From: Hyphomicrobiales bacterium
Lineage (GTDB): Bacteria > Pseudomonadota > Alphaproteobacteria > Rhizobiales > Rhizobiaceae
DNA: 64,000 nucleotides
Reading direction: 5' to 3'
NCBI GenBank assembly: GCA_900467185.1
Contig: UBPA01000007.1
Coordinates: 62,001 to 126,000 of the forward strand
The position numbers and the translations under genes are program-made. The notes below the pieces were generated by a model. The model saw only the letters and a list, made by a program, of their open reading frames with translations, did no database searches and was not told the DNA's origin. Of this stretch, positions 1 through 7,771 are shown in pieces. Position 1 is the first letter of the stretch; each line of letters starts with the position of its first letter.

Positions 1-1
1 C

Positions 2-901
2 GGCACCGGCTACTTCTACATCCCGGGCACGGAAACCTGCCTCAAGATCGGCGGCTACGTTCGTACGGAACTTCGCTTCAACGAAAATTCCTACGGTGCA
101 AACGGCCGTGGCGACTACGACGGCTACTCGCGTGGCTACTTGACGTTCGCTGCCAAGAACGACACGGAATACGGCACGCTGTCGTCCTACATCAACCTTC
201 AGGCTGATACCGAAAGCGACGTATTCCTTGACGGCGCATGGATCAACATCGCTGGTTTCGACGTCGGTTACTTCTACAGCTACTGGGACGATGGTCTCTC
301 TGGCGAAACCGACTCGCTCGACTCTTCGTTCGGCGCTCTACAGAACTCGGCTCGTTACACCTATGACGCCGGCTCCTTCGTCGCCAGCGTTTCGGTTGAA
401 GAAGTTGAAAACACCTACTTCACCGACCGCGACAGCAACAACGACCTCGGCGTAACCGGCAAGCTCGGTGCGACGATCGGCGGCTTCAACGTCTACGGTC
501 TCGCTTCCTACGACGTCGACGTCGAAGAAGCAGCTTTCCGCCTGCTCGCCACGGCTGAAATCGGCCCGGGCACGTTCGGCATCGCTGGCCAGTACGCCAC
601 GAACCCGAACTACTACTACGACCGCGCTGAATGGACCGTTGCAGCTGAATACGCTGTCAAGGCAACCGACAAGCTGACGATCACCCCGGCCGCTCAGTAC
701 TTCGGCAACGTCCGCACGGGCAGCCAGTTCAACAACGACCTCGACGCTTGGAAGGTTGGTCTGACGGCTGGCTACCAGGTTACGGAAGGCCTGCGCACGC
801 TGGCAACCGTCAACTACACGAAGTTCGACGGCGACGCAGCTGACACGCTCGTATCCGACGACCAGTGGACGGGCTTCCTCCGCCTGCAGCGCGACTTCTA
901 A
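2..901 (+). CDS. Outer-membrane porin, Porin_2 family (5' end missing)
   Basis: The reading frame is open from the left edge of the window, so the signal peptide and N-terminus are missing. The visible 299 residues start with GTGYFYIPGTETCLKIGGYV, the conserved block near the N-terminus of alphaproteobacterial trimeric porins (RopA/Omp2b-like). They continue with alternating aromatic and polar strands rich in Gly, Tyr and Asp and end in a C-terminal Phe (LQRDF), as expected for a beta-barrel assembled by BAM. The likely role is passive diffusion of small hydrophilic solutes across the outer membrane. Codon use is strongly biased (many GGC, CTC, GAA), as in a highly expressed gene. A strong terminator follows the stop directly. 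Family assignment is firm; which paralogue it is cannot be told. Confidence 0.93.
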   Translation, partial: GTGYFYIPGTETCLKIGGYVRTELRFNENSYGANGRGDYDGYSRGYLTFAAKNDTEYGTLSSYINLQADTESDVFLDGAWINIAGFDVGYFYSYWDDGLSGETDSLDSSFGALQNSARYTYDAGSFVASVSVEEVENTYFTDRDSNNDLGVTGKLGATIGGFNVYGLASYDVDVEEAAFRLLATAEIGPGTFGIAGQYATNPNYYYDRAEWTVAAEYAVKATDKLTITPAAQYFGNVRTGSQFNNDLDAWKVGLTAGYQVTEGLRTLATVNYTKFDGDAADTLVSDDQWTGFLRLQRDF

Positions 902-929
902 TATCACTTGACCTCACGGTCATTGATGG

Positions 930-958
930 AAAACCCGGCAGAGATGCCGGGTTTTTTC
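930..958 (+). terminator. Rho-independent terminator of the porin gene
   Basis: AACCCGGCA and TGCCGGGTT form a 9-bp GC-rich stem around a GAGA loop, followed by a run of six T. It starts about 30 nt after the porin stop, the classic position for an intrinsic terminator. Confidence 0.9.
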
Positions 959-1008
959 GTATGTGGACGCGACGGGCGAGGAAAGACCCTGCGCCACCTG
1001 TCTGCGGC

Positions 1009-1902
1009 TCACGCCAATGTTGCGAGAAAGTCCGCGACCGGCGCGATCACGCCGGGAAGGTGGAGGAGGGGGGCGTGCCCCTGGCCGGGCACCGTCAGGG
1101 ACCGCAGGCCGGGATGGCGCCGGGCCATGTCCGAAACCGTCTTTTGCGAGAGAAGAGATGATGTCTCGCCGCGGATCACCATGAGCGGCTGTTCCCGCAG
1201 CCGATCGAAGAGGGGCCAGAGGTCGGCAAGGGGCGTCTCGGCCGAGAGTTCGAGGAGCGGCGCGACGAGGGCAGGGTCGAAATCGGGCAGGATGACGCCG
1301 TCCGTTTCGCGGTAGAGGCTCTGTGCCATCTCGTCCCAATCCGCAGCCCGAAGGGCGGGAAAGGCCGGCCCATGCAGCATTTTCAATGCCGCGGCCGCCG
1401 CACGCCATGATGTGTAGCGGCCTTCGTCGTTCAGGTAGCGGGCGATGGCGAGCAGTCCGCCGATTTCGATCACGGGCCCGATGTCGTTGAGAATGTTGGC
1501 CCGTGAAAGTCCGGGCGCCATGCCCGGCAGAAGGTGGAGGATCAAGCCGCCGCGCGACGTTCCGACGAAGATGGCGGCCTCGATGCCGAGCGCGCTGCAG
1601 ATGTCCACGACGTCGCCTGCCTCGACGGCGAGCTGGTAGCGGCTCGGGTCCGGGTCCCAGTCGGATCGCCCGCGGCCGCGATAATCGATCGCGATCACAC
1701 GTCGCGGCCTCTTCCGATCGTTCGAGACCGCCCGGGCAAAGCCATGGAAGTCGCGGGAATTGCGGCTGAGACCGGGAAGACAGATGACGGGCAGGCTATC
1801 GTCACCGTCTGCCGAGGGGCGAGCGGCAGGATAGCCCGCCGCAAACAGCGTCAGCCCATCGCGAACCCGGATGAAATGCTCGACGATCCCGTTCTCGTCC
1901 AT
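1009..1902 (-). CDS. Alpha/beta-fold hydrolase
   Basis: The 297-residue protein is a single alpha/beta-hydrolase domain. Visible are the oxyanion region LPGLSRNS (about residue 42), the strand-4 motif DYRGRGRSDWD (about 73-83), the nucleophile elbow GTSRGG with Ser116, and the late histidine in GQGHAPLL (His276). The start is supported by GGGAGG a few bases upstream of ATG. The site where many relatives carry the acidic triad member (RGxxSD) reads RGETSS here, so the acid is either replaced or sits elsewhere. There is no signal peptide, so it is probably a cytoplasmic esterase or lipase of unknown substrate. It converges with the porin gene and lies downstream of the lytic transglycosylase on the same strand, with about 110 nt between them. 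Confidence 0.85.
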   Translation of the reverse strand: MDENGIVEHFIRVRDGLTLFAAGYPAARPSADGDDSLPVICLPGLSRNSRDFHGFARAVSNDRKRPRRVIAIDYRGRGRSDWDPDPSRYQLAVEAGDVVDICSALGIEAAIFVGTSRGGLILHLLPGMAPGLSRANILNDIGPVIEIGGLLAIARYLNDEGRYTSWRAAAAALKMLHGPAFPALRAADWDEMAQSLYRETDGVILPDFDPALVAPLLELSAETPLADLWPLFDRLREQPLMVIRGETSSLLSQKTVSDMARRHPGLRSLTVPGQGHAPLLHLPGVIAPVADFLATLA

Positions 1903-2012
1903 CTGTCCTCCCTTCGCGGAGGTTCGTTTCGCTCCGCGGTGCCAGCTCTCACGTCTTTATAAAAGGGAGGAGGGCGACGGCGAAAGGAAGAATGGAGGAA
2001 GAGATCGCCCGA

Positions 2013-4163
2013 TCAGGACGACTGCCGCCCCATCCGCAGATCCTCGACGATATCGGCGCTCTGGCCGAGGCGCGATTTATAGACCTGGTAGTTCTCCATG
2101 ACCCGCTGCACATAGTTGCGCGTCTCGGCAAAGGGAATGCGCTCGATCCAGTCCACCACTTCGTCGATCGATTTGCCGCGGGGATCGCCGTAGCGGCCGA
2201 TCCATTCCGGCACGCGGCGGGGACCCGCATTATAGGCGATGAAGGTCAGGATGTAGGATCCGCCGAAATCGTTGATCTGCTCGCCGAGATAATGGGCGCC
2301 GAGCGTCGCATTATATCCGGCATCCGTCGTCAGGCGATCCTTGGAATAGGGGATGCCATGACGGCTCGCGACGAGCTTTGCGGTCGTCGGCAGAATTTGC
2401 AGCAGGCCCCGCGCATTGGCGGGCGACACGGCCGCGGGGTTGAAGGCGCTTTCCTGCCGCGCGATGGCATAGGCGAGCGCCTTGCCGGAGCCCGAAATAT
2501 TGGCCGTGCCGGGAATGACGCCCAAGGGAAAGGCAAGCGCGGCGACATCGATTCCGCGGCCGAAGGCCAGCTTACCGACCTGAAGCGCGAGGCCGTGCGT
2601 CCGCGTCTTCTCAGCGCGAGCAGACAGAATCGCCAGTTCCCCGGGACTGGTCAGATTGTCGGCCAGTGCCAGATACAGCCCGTCGGCCCGCCATCCGTGA
2701 CCGGCAGCCTCCAGACGGCCGATGGCGCGAACGGCTTCCCGGCTCTCGAACCGCGTGCGGTCGTCGGCCGTGGGACTCGGATAGGTGACGTTCAGCGTCT
2801 TGCGGCCGAGCTTCGCGCTGGCCAGCTGTCCATAGAATGTGCCCGAAAGGGCGGCGGCCTTGGCGTAATAGGTCTTCGCCTGGCCGGGGCCGCCTTTTTC
2901 GGCAGCACGGCCGAGCCAGTAATAGGCGCGCGACACCGAAATCGGCCGGTTGGACGCCTTGAGAATACGCTCGAAATGCGTGGCGGCCGTCTGACCGTCC
3001 TGAAGACCGCGCAGCGCATACCAGCCGGCATGGAATTCCGCATCCACCACATCGGTGGCATCCGTCGCCACATGCGCGGCGGCGACGCGATAGGCGCCGC
3101 GGAAATCCCCGGCATCGGCAAGGCCGCGGCTGATGATCCGCTGCTCGACCCACCATTCCCCGGTATCGATCAGGCGCTCGGGATCCTTGGGCAGCTGCGA
3201 CAGGAGCTTTGCAGCGGCGTCGTATTTCTCCTGCTTGCGCAATTGCTCGATCCGCACGAACAGAAAGGCTGGATCGCTGCGCCAGGACGGATCGACGGCT
3301 GCGATCAGCGCATCGGCATTTGCGGCCTTCTTCGACATGGCGAGCCAGGCGCGATAGAGCGACTGAGCCTTGCCGAGATCGCTGAAGCGCGTCGCCTGCT
3401 CGAAACGACCGCGATAGAGCAGCATTTCCATCCGGCGCTTGTGGTCTGCCGTCGTCAGCAGGCTCGGAAATTCCGCGAGCACCTTCGTTTCCGTCGCCAC
3501 GTCCAGCGCTTTGGTCGCCCAGAGCGTGCGAAGCCGGGTTGCGGCCTGGCGCGTGTCGCCCTTCGCGACCAGGGCCCGCGCGAGGATCAGCGTGCCCTCC
3601 GACGTTTCGGGCGCGGTGTTGCCGAAGGCCGCAAGCACGTCCTTGGGCGCCGGATTCTCCCGGTAGAGCGCCCGCTCCGAACTGGCGCGCAGCCCGCCGA
3701 GACCCGGCCAGCCTTTCAGATCCTGCTGCGCGCGGGCGATTTCGTAGGAGGGAATGCCCTTCTGTGTCGATTGTGCGATGGCCCAGGTCAGGATGTGCCG
3801 GTCGAGCGTATCGTCGCCCATGGCATTGCGAACGGCGATGGCACGCACGGGATCGCGATTCGTCAAGGCGTCGAGGCCGTCCTTGAGGGCTGCGACCGAG
3901 TTCGGGATGGTGCTGCGCGGAATGGCGCCGGTAATGCCGCCGTCCGTCATGCCGCTGAAGGCGGCCGGGGCCTTGGGAACGGGCACGAAGGCCTCTGCGG
4001 CGGATGCGACGGCTGTCGAACGGGAAACGGGCGGGCGCGACAGGGGGAGGGGAACGCCGGCCGGTTCGGCCCGAGCGGCGACACCCGGGACCAAGAGCGT
4101 GCCAAGCCCGAGGGTGGAAACGCTCAGCGCGGCGATCAGTGTTCGATGGATGGCACCACGCAT
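2013..4163 (-). CDS. Soluble lytic murein transglycosylase (Slt70-like)
   Basis: From the chosen start the protein has 716 residues. An N-terminal signal sequence (MRGAIHRTLIAALSVS, cleavage near AARA) sends it to the periplasm. A long helical superhelical region follows, and then a C-terminal SLT domain from about residue 560 with the catalytic Glu in ARQESAFNP (about 570), the ARGLLQILP block and the late FIAYNAGP motif. It cleaves the MurNAc-GlcNAc bond of peptidoglycan to give 1,6-anhydroMurNAc ends. Two further in-frame ATGs lie upstream (4181 and 4229). I chose 4163 because GGGCGGGAAAG sits just upstream and the signal peptide then begins cleanly. Length and architecture fit the Slt family. 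Confidence 0.93.
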   Translation of the reverse strand: MRGAIHRTLIAALSVSTLGLGTLLVPGVAARAEPAGVPLPLSRPPVSRSTAVASAAEAFVPVPKAPAAFSGMTDGGITGAIPRSTIPNSVAALKDGLDALTNRDPVRAIAVRNAMGDDTLDRHILTWAIAQSTQKGIPSYEIARAQQDLKGWPGLGGLRASSERALYRENPAPKDVLAAFGNTAPETSEGTLILARALVAKGDTRQAATRLRTLWATKALDVATETKVLAEFPSLLTTADHKRRMEMLLYRGRFEQATRFSDLGKAQSLYRAWLAMSKKAANADALIAAVDPSWRSDPAFLFVRIEQLRKQEKYDAAAKLLSQLPKDPERLIDTGEWWVEQRIISRGLADAGDFRGAYRVAAAHVATDATDVVDAEFHAGWYALRGLQDGQTAATHFERILKASNRPISVSRAYYWLGRAAEKGGPGQAKTYYAKAAALSGTFYGQLASAKLGRKTLNVTYPSPTADDRTRFESREAVRAIGRLEAAGHGWRADGLYLALADNLTSPGELAILSARAEKTRTHGLALQVGKLAFGRGIDVAALAFPLGVIPGTANISGSGKALAYAIARQESAFNPAAVSPANARGLLQILPTTAKLVASRHGIPYSKDRLTTDAGYNATLGAHYLGEQINDFGGSYILTFIAYNAGPRRVPEWIGRYGDPRGKSIDEVVDWIERIPFAETRNYVQRVMENYQVYKSRLGQSADIVEDLRMGRQSS

Positions 4164-4472
4164 GAAAACTTTCCCGCCCATGATCAACCCGCCGTTCCGC
4201 AATCCTACAGCATTTGGCAATCGAGACACTAATGAAAGGTTAATGCCACATCACCGATCCCGCCATTGCCGCGAGCCGTGATGGCATCGTGTTCAAAAAT
4301 CCGCAAGATCTGCCCGAACCCCCGGCCGCCTCATCCGTTCCGCTCTAGACTGTCATTGCCAGTCAATGCTTGCCGCCGGAGACCGGGACGATTAAGGTGC
4401 CGGCAATTTTCTAACCATGAAATGCGGCCGAAGCATGGGTCTCCAGTGCCCGCGCGCCGTCAGGAGCAGTGC
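4164..4472. other. Divergent intergenic region between the transglycosylase gene and dapA
   Basis: About 310 nt separate the two divergent starts, so promoters for both genes must lie here. Open frames extend across it in front of dapA, but the composition and the absence of a ribosome-binding site before 4473 argue against coding. No clear operator or RNA gene was recognised. Confidence 0.5.
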
Positions 4473-5357
4473 ATGTTCAAGGGATCCATTCCCGCTCTCG
4501 TCACCCCGTTCACGCCGGCCGGCGCTGTGGATGAGGACGCATTCGTCGATCACGTCCAGTGGGTCATCTCCGAAGGCAGCCACGGTGTCGTTCCGGTGGG
4601 GACGACGGGGGAATCTCCCACCTTGTCGCATGCCGAGCACAAGCGCGTCGTCGAACTCTGCATCGAGGCCGTCGGCGGTCGCGTGCCGGTCATCGCCGGG
4701 GCCGGGTCCAACAACACCCGCGAGGCGATCGAACTGGCCCAGCATGCGGAAAAGGCTGGTGCCGACGGTATACTCGTCGTGACACCTTATTATAACAAGC
4801 CGACGCAAAAGGGACTTTATGCCCATTTTTCGGCGATCGCCGACGCCGTCAAGCTGCCGATCGTCATCTACAACATCCCCGGCCGCTCGGTTATCGACAT
4901 GTCGCCGGAAACCATGGGCGCCCTGCGCAAGGCCTATCCGTCGATCCTCGGTGTGAAGGATGCGACCGGCAAGATCGAGCGCGTCTCCGAACAGCGCATC
5001 ACCTGCGGCGCGGATTTCGTCCAGCTTTCGGGGGAAGATGCAACGGCACTCGGCTTCAACGCCCATGGCGGCGTCGGCTGCATCTCGGTCACTGCCAATG
5101 TCGCGCCGCGCCTGAGCGCAGCGTTCCAGGACGCCACGCTCGCCGGCGACTTTGCCAAGGCACTCGCCTATCAGGACCAGCTGATGCCGCTGCACAAGGC
5201 CATATTCATGGAGCCGGGCGTCTGCGGTTCGAAGTTCGCGCTGAACCGGCTGCGCGGCATGAGCCGGCACGTCCGCTCGCCGCTGATGCCGTCGCTCGAG
5301 CCGGCGACCGAGAGCGCCATCGAGGCGGCGCTCGTCCATGCCGGGCTGCTGAACTGA
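4473..5357 (+). CDS. dapA: 4-hydroxy-tetrahydrodipicolinate synthase
   Basis: DapA condenses pyruvate with L-aspartate semialdehyde, the first committed step of the diaminopimelate/lysine pathway, in the cytoplasm. The 294-residue protein shows the family signatures in order: GTTGE (about residue 43), VVTPYYNKP (about 102-110), the site tyrosine in IYNIPGR (Tyr133) and the Schiff-base lysine in GVKDATG (Lys162). The length is normal. The ATG at 4473 is preceded by CAGGAG and starts the conserved [13 protein letters not shown], so the longer upstream frame is not used. The stop overlaps the smpB start (TGATG), so the two genes are probably co-transcribed and translationally coupled. Confidence 0.97.
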   Translation: MFKGSIPALVTPFTPAGAVDEDAFVDHVQWVISEGSHGVVPVGTTGESPTLSHAEHKRVVELCIEAVGGRVPVIAGAGSNNTREAIELAQHAEKAGADGILVVTPYYNKPTQKGLYAHFSAIADAVKLPIVIYNIPGRSVIDMSPETMGALRKAYPSILGVKDATGKIERVSEQRITCGADFVQLSGEDATALGFNAHGGVGCISVTANVAPRLSAAFQDATLAGDFAKALAYQDQLMPLHKAIFMEPGVCGSKFALNRLRGMSRHVRSPLMPSLEPATESAIEAALVHAGLLN

Positions 5358-5833
5358 TGGCCCCGAAGGGCAGCGAGCGCACCGTTCGCAAGATCGTCGC
5401 CGAAAACCGTAAGGCGCGCTACAATTACGAGATCCTCGACACCTACGAGGCCGGCCTCGTGCTGACCGGCACGGAGGTGAAGTCGCTGCGCGAGGGCAAG
5501 GCCAATATCGCCGAGTCCTACGCGACGGACGAGGGCGGTGAAATGTGGCTGATCAATTCCTATCTGCCGGAATATCTGCAGGCCAACCGCTTCAATCACG
5601 AGCCGCGCCGTCGCCGCAAGCTTCTCCTCTCCAAGCGCGAGGTGAACCGCCTGCAGGGTGCCGTGAACCGCGAGGGCATGTCGCTCATTCCCCTGAAAAT
5701 CTATTTCAACGATCAGGGACGCGCCAAGCTCGAACTGGCGCTCGGCAAGGGCAAGAAGCTGCACGACAAGCGCGAAAGCGAAAAAGAGCGCGACTGGAAC
5801 CGGCAGAAGAGCCGTCTTCTGAAGGACCACTAG
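5357..5833 (+). CDS. smpB: SsrA-binding protein SmpB
   Basis: SmpB binds tmRNA and brings it to stalled ribosomes for trans-translation. The 158-residue protein begins with the basic segment [26 protein letters not shown] and contains [16 protein letters not shown] and the [13 protein letters not shown] stretch typical of the family's OB-fold. It ends with the basic tail [17 protein letters not shown], which fits the decoding-centre helix. The ATG shares one base with the dapA stop. No ssrA gene was recognised in the 150 nt downstream. Confidence 0.96.
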   Translation: MAPKGSERTVRKIVAENRKARYNYEILDTYEAGLVLTGTEVKSLREGKANIAESYATDEGGEMWLINSYLPEYLQANRFNHEPRRRRKLLLSKREVNRLQGAVNREGMSLIPLKIYFNDQGRAKLELALGKGKKLHDKRESEKERDWNRQKSRLLKDH

Positions 5834-5983
5834 GGCCTGTCAGGTTCATTCCGAACCACCAGGCTCTCGATTCGATCGTCATCGTTTGTCTCTTCGGGAT
5901 AACCGGATCTCCCTTATCCCTGACAAACTTCAAGGCGCGAAGGCGCCGTCTCTTGGCGCCGCTCCTATGATCGTGATGCCGGA

Positions 5984-6571
5984 TTATCCGTTCATGTCGT
6001 CCTGATGGACGGGTTCGGCTGTGCGGGCGGCCCGTTCCGACGGGTCCCGTCCGATCTCCGCCTTCAGGCTGAGAAGGTCGATGAAGTGGTCGGACTGGCG
6101 CCGCAGGTCGTCGGCGATCATCGGCGGCTGGGTCGACATGGTGGACACCACGGACACCTTCCGTCCCTTGCGCTGCAGCGCCTCCACGAGCGTGGTAAAA
6201 TCGCCGTCGCCCGAAAAGATCACGAGGTGATCGACAGTCTCTGACTGCTCCATGGCATCGATGGCAAGCTCGATGTCCATATTGCCCTTGATCTTCCGGC
6301 GGCCGAGCGAATCGGTAAATTCCTTCGCGGGCTTCGTCACGACCTTGTAGCCGTTGTAGTCCAGCCAGTCGATCAGAGGGCGGATCGAGGAATATTCCTG
6401 ATCTTCGATCAGCGCCGTGTAATAATAGGCCCGCAGCAGATAGCCCCGCTTCTGAAAAGCTTTCAAAAGCTTACGATAATCGATGTCGAAGCCGAGGCTT
6501 TTCGACGCGGCGTAGAGGTTCGCGCCATCGATAAAGAGAGCTATTTTTTCGCGTGGATCGAACATCGGCAT
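5984..6571 (-). CDS. NYN/LabA-type (DUF88) putative nuclease
   Basis: The 195-residue protein is a NYN (PIN-like) domain. Acidic metal-binding candidates stand in the family positions: IALFIDGANLY near the N-terminus, GNMDIELAIDAM in the middle and FSGDGDFTTLVEAL near residue 120. Such proteins are thought to be metal-dependent RNases, but the substrate of this one is unknown. It has a charged C-terminal tail and no signal or membrane segment. A start two codons later (MFDPREK) is equally possible. It is transcribed towards smpB and leaves a long intergenic space before rpoZ. Confidence 0.88.
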   Translation of the reverse strand: MPMFDPREKIALFIDGANLYAASKSLGFDIDYRKLLKAFQKRGYLLRAYYYTALIEDQEYSSIRPLIDWLDYNGYKVVTKPAKEFTDSLGRRKIKGNMDIELAIDAMEQSETVDHLVIFSGDGDFTTLVEALQRKGRKVSVVSTMSTQPPMIADDLRRQSDHFIDLLSLKAEIGRDPSERAARTAEPVHQDDMNG

Positions 6572-7064
6572 TCCTTCAGTCCGGCGATGCGTGCAAATTT
6601 TTCCTGTCCATCATCAGACGCGAAACAAGTGCATACCGGGGGTGTCATGATTATTGTCCTTATCGCACCAGTGATCGAGAGAAAAGTTCGATGGAGGACA
6701 AACGTCGTTCCAGCACAATTTTTTGCGGACCACTAGTGTCGATCGGAGATGCACACATCAACATGATAAACGGACCCCTAAATATGTGGTAGTCTGTTCT
6801 CTTTTCATTCAGATCTAATGTTGCAACCGGGCATTTGCAATTTGTACGATACGGTACAGAAGCAATACTACTGGACGGGCTGGCCCTTTATCGCGCGCCC
6901 TCTCATGAAAAACTTGAATTTTCAGGCCAATGGCTGTATCCGGCAACCAATCCGTTCCCGAGAGCCGGAAAGCCGCGCCAGCGTTGGTCGCTCTCGTCAC
7001 CTTATCCGCGCAGGCAAGGCAGCTTTTGGCCGTGCCCGGCGCTTGAACCATCGAAGGATACGCA
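6572..7064. other. Long intergenic region between the NYN gene and rpoZ
   Basis: About 490 nt with no convincing coding frame. Around 6600-6850 it is noticeably richer in A+T than its surroundings, which suits promoters for both divergent genes. CTTGAA (6913-6918) and CTGTAT (6934-6939) resemble an alphaproteobacterial housekeeping promoter, with a slightly short 15-nt spacer, about 125 nt ahead of rpoZ. I see no tRNA or other known RNA fold. Confidence 0.4.
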
Positions 7065-7466
7065 ATGGCCCGCGTTACGGTCGAAGATTGCATCGACAAG
7101 GTCGACAACCGCTTTGAGCTCGTGCTCCTCGCCAGCCACCGTGCGCGCCTGATCTCCCAGGGCGCGGCGATCACCATCGATCGCGACAACGACAAGAACC
7201 CGGTCGTCGCCCTGCGCGAGATCGCCGACGAGACGCTGTCGCCCGGCGACCTCAAGGAAGACCTGATCCATTCGCTGCAGAAGCATGTCGAAGTCGACGA
7301 GCCCGAAGCGGATCCGGCATCCATCACGGGCGGCGCGGCAAACTTCGCGGACGCCTCCGAAGACGACGATCAGCCGGAAGCCGTCACCTTCGACCGCATG
7401 ACGGAAGAAGAACTGCTGGCCGGCATCGAGGGCCTCGTTCCCCCGGAAAAGAGCGACGACTACTGA
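7065..7466 (+). CDS. rpoZ: DNA-directed RNA polymerase omega subunit
   Basis: Omega helps fold and assemble the beta' subunit and forms part of a ppGpp-binding site on RNA polymerase in proteobacteria. The 133-residue protein begins [20 protein letters not shown] and carries ASHRARLIS and [12 protein letters not shown], the conserved omega core. The acidic C-terminal extension is usual in rhizobia. The start has GAAGGA a few bases upstream. The next gene on the same strand is rsh, the source of ppGpp; this rpoZ-rsh neighbourhood is common in proteobacteria. A hairpin after the stop separates the two transcripts at least in part. Confidence 0.96.
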   Translation: MARVTVEDCIDKVDNRFELVLLASHRARLISQGAAITIDRDNDKNPVVALREIADETLSPGDLKEDLIHSLQKHVEVDEPEADPASITGGAANFADASEDDDQPEAVTFDRMTEEELLAGIEGLVPPEKSDDY

Positions 7467-7493
7467 TCGTCCCGTTCAGGCAGACCATCTTCG

Positions 7494-7518
7494 AAGCGCC
7501 GGCATCGCCCGGCGCTTT
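7494..7518 (+). terminator. Hairpin downstream of rpoZ
   Basis: AAGCGCCGG (7494-7502) pairs perfectly with CCGGCGCTT (7509-7517) around a 6-nt loop. The T run is short (TTTGT), so termination may be partial and allow some readthrough into rsh. Confidence 0.65.
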
Positions 7519-7729
7519 GTCGTTCCGGCTTCTCACATTCTGATTCCTGCGGTTTAACGCCGGCAGCGTTGCTGCGGCGGAATGCGTCGAATGGGTCGTT
7601 TCGCGGATTTCGATGGTGGGAAATTGATAGTAACGCCATGATAGACAGGAAGAATCGCGCCGGATCGCACCGGACGCGCTTTCCGTTGCCGCTGCGTCAT
7701 GATTTAAATGGATTTCCATTGAAGGAGTG

Positions 7730-7771
7730 ATGCCTCGGAAACACAGCCCCCGCGGAGCCGCACACGCATGA
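7730..7771 (+). CDS. Possible 13-codon leader ORF overlapping the rsh start
   Basis: A strong ribosome-binding site, GAAGGAG (7721-7727), lies two bases before an ATG that opens MPRKHSPRGAAHA and then stops. Its TGA (7769-7771) overlaps the rsh start codon (7768-7770) as ATGA. The rsh start itself has only a weak GGAG about ten bases upstream, so translation of rsh may depend on coupling to this mini-ORF. Just before it is a palindrome, AATGGATTTCCATT (7707-7720). The ORF is too short to judge by composition; the call rests only on signal placement. Confidence 0.35.
   Translation: MPRKHSPRGAAHA

Noticed and set aside
1992-4232. Plus-strand open frame opposite the lytic transglycosylase gene
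   Set aside because: Antisense shadow of a gene with clear signal peptide and SLT catalytic motifs.
5834-5983. tmRNA (ssrA) next to smpB
   Set aside because: The space is only 150 nt and shows no tRNA-like ends or tag sequence.
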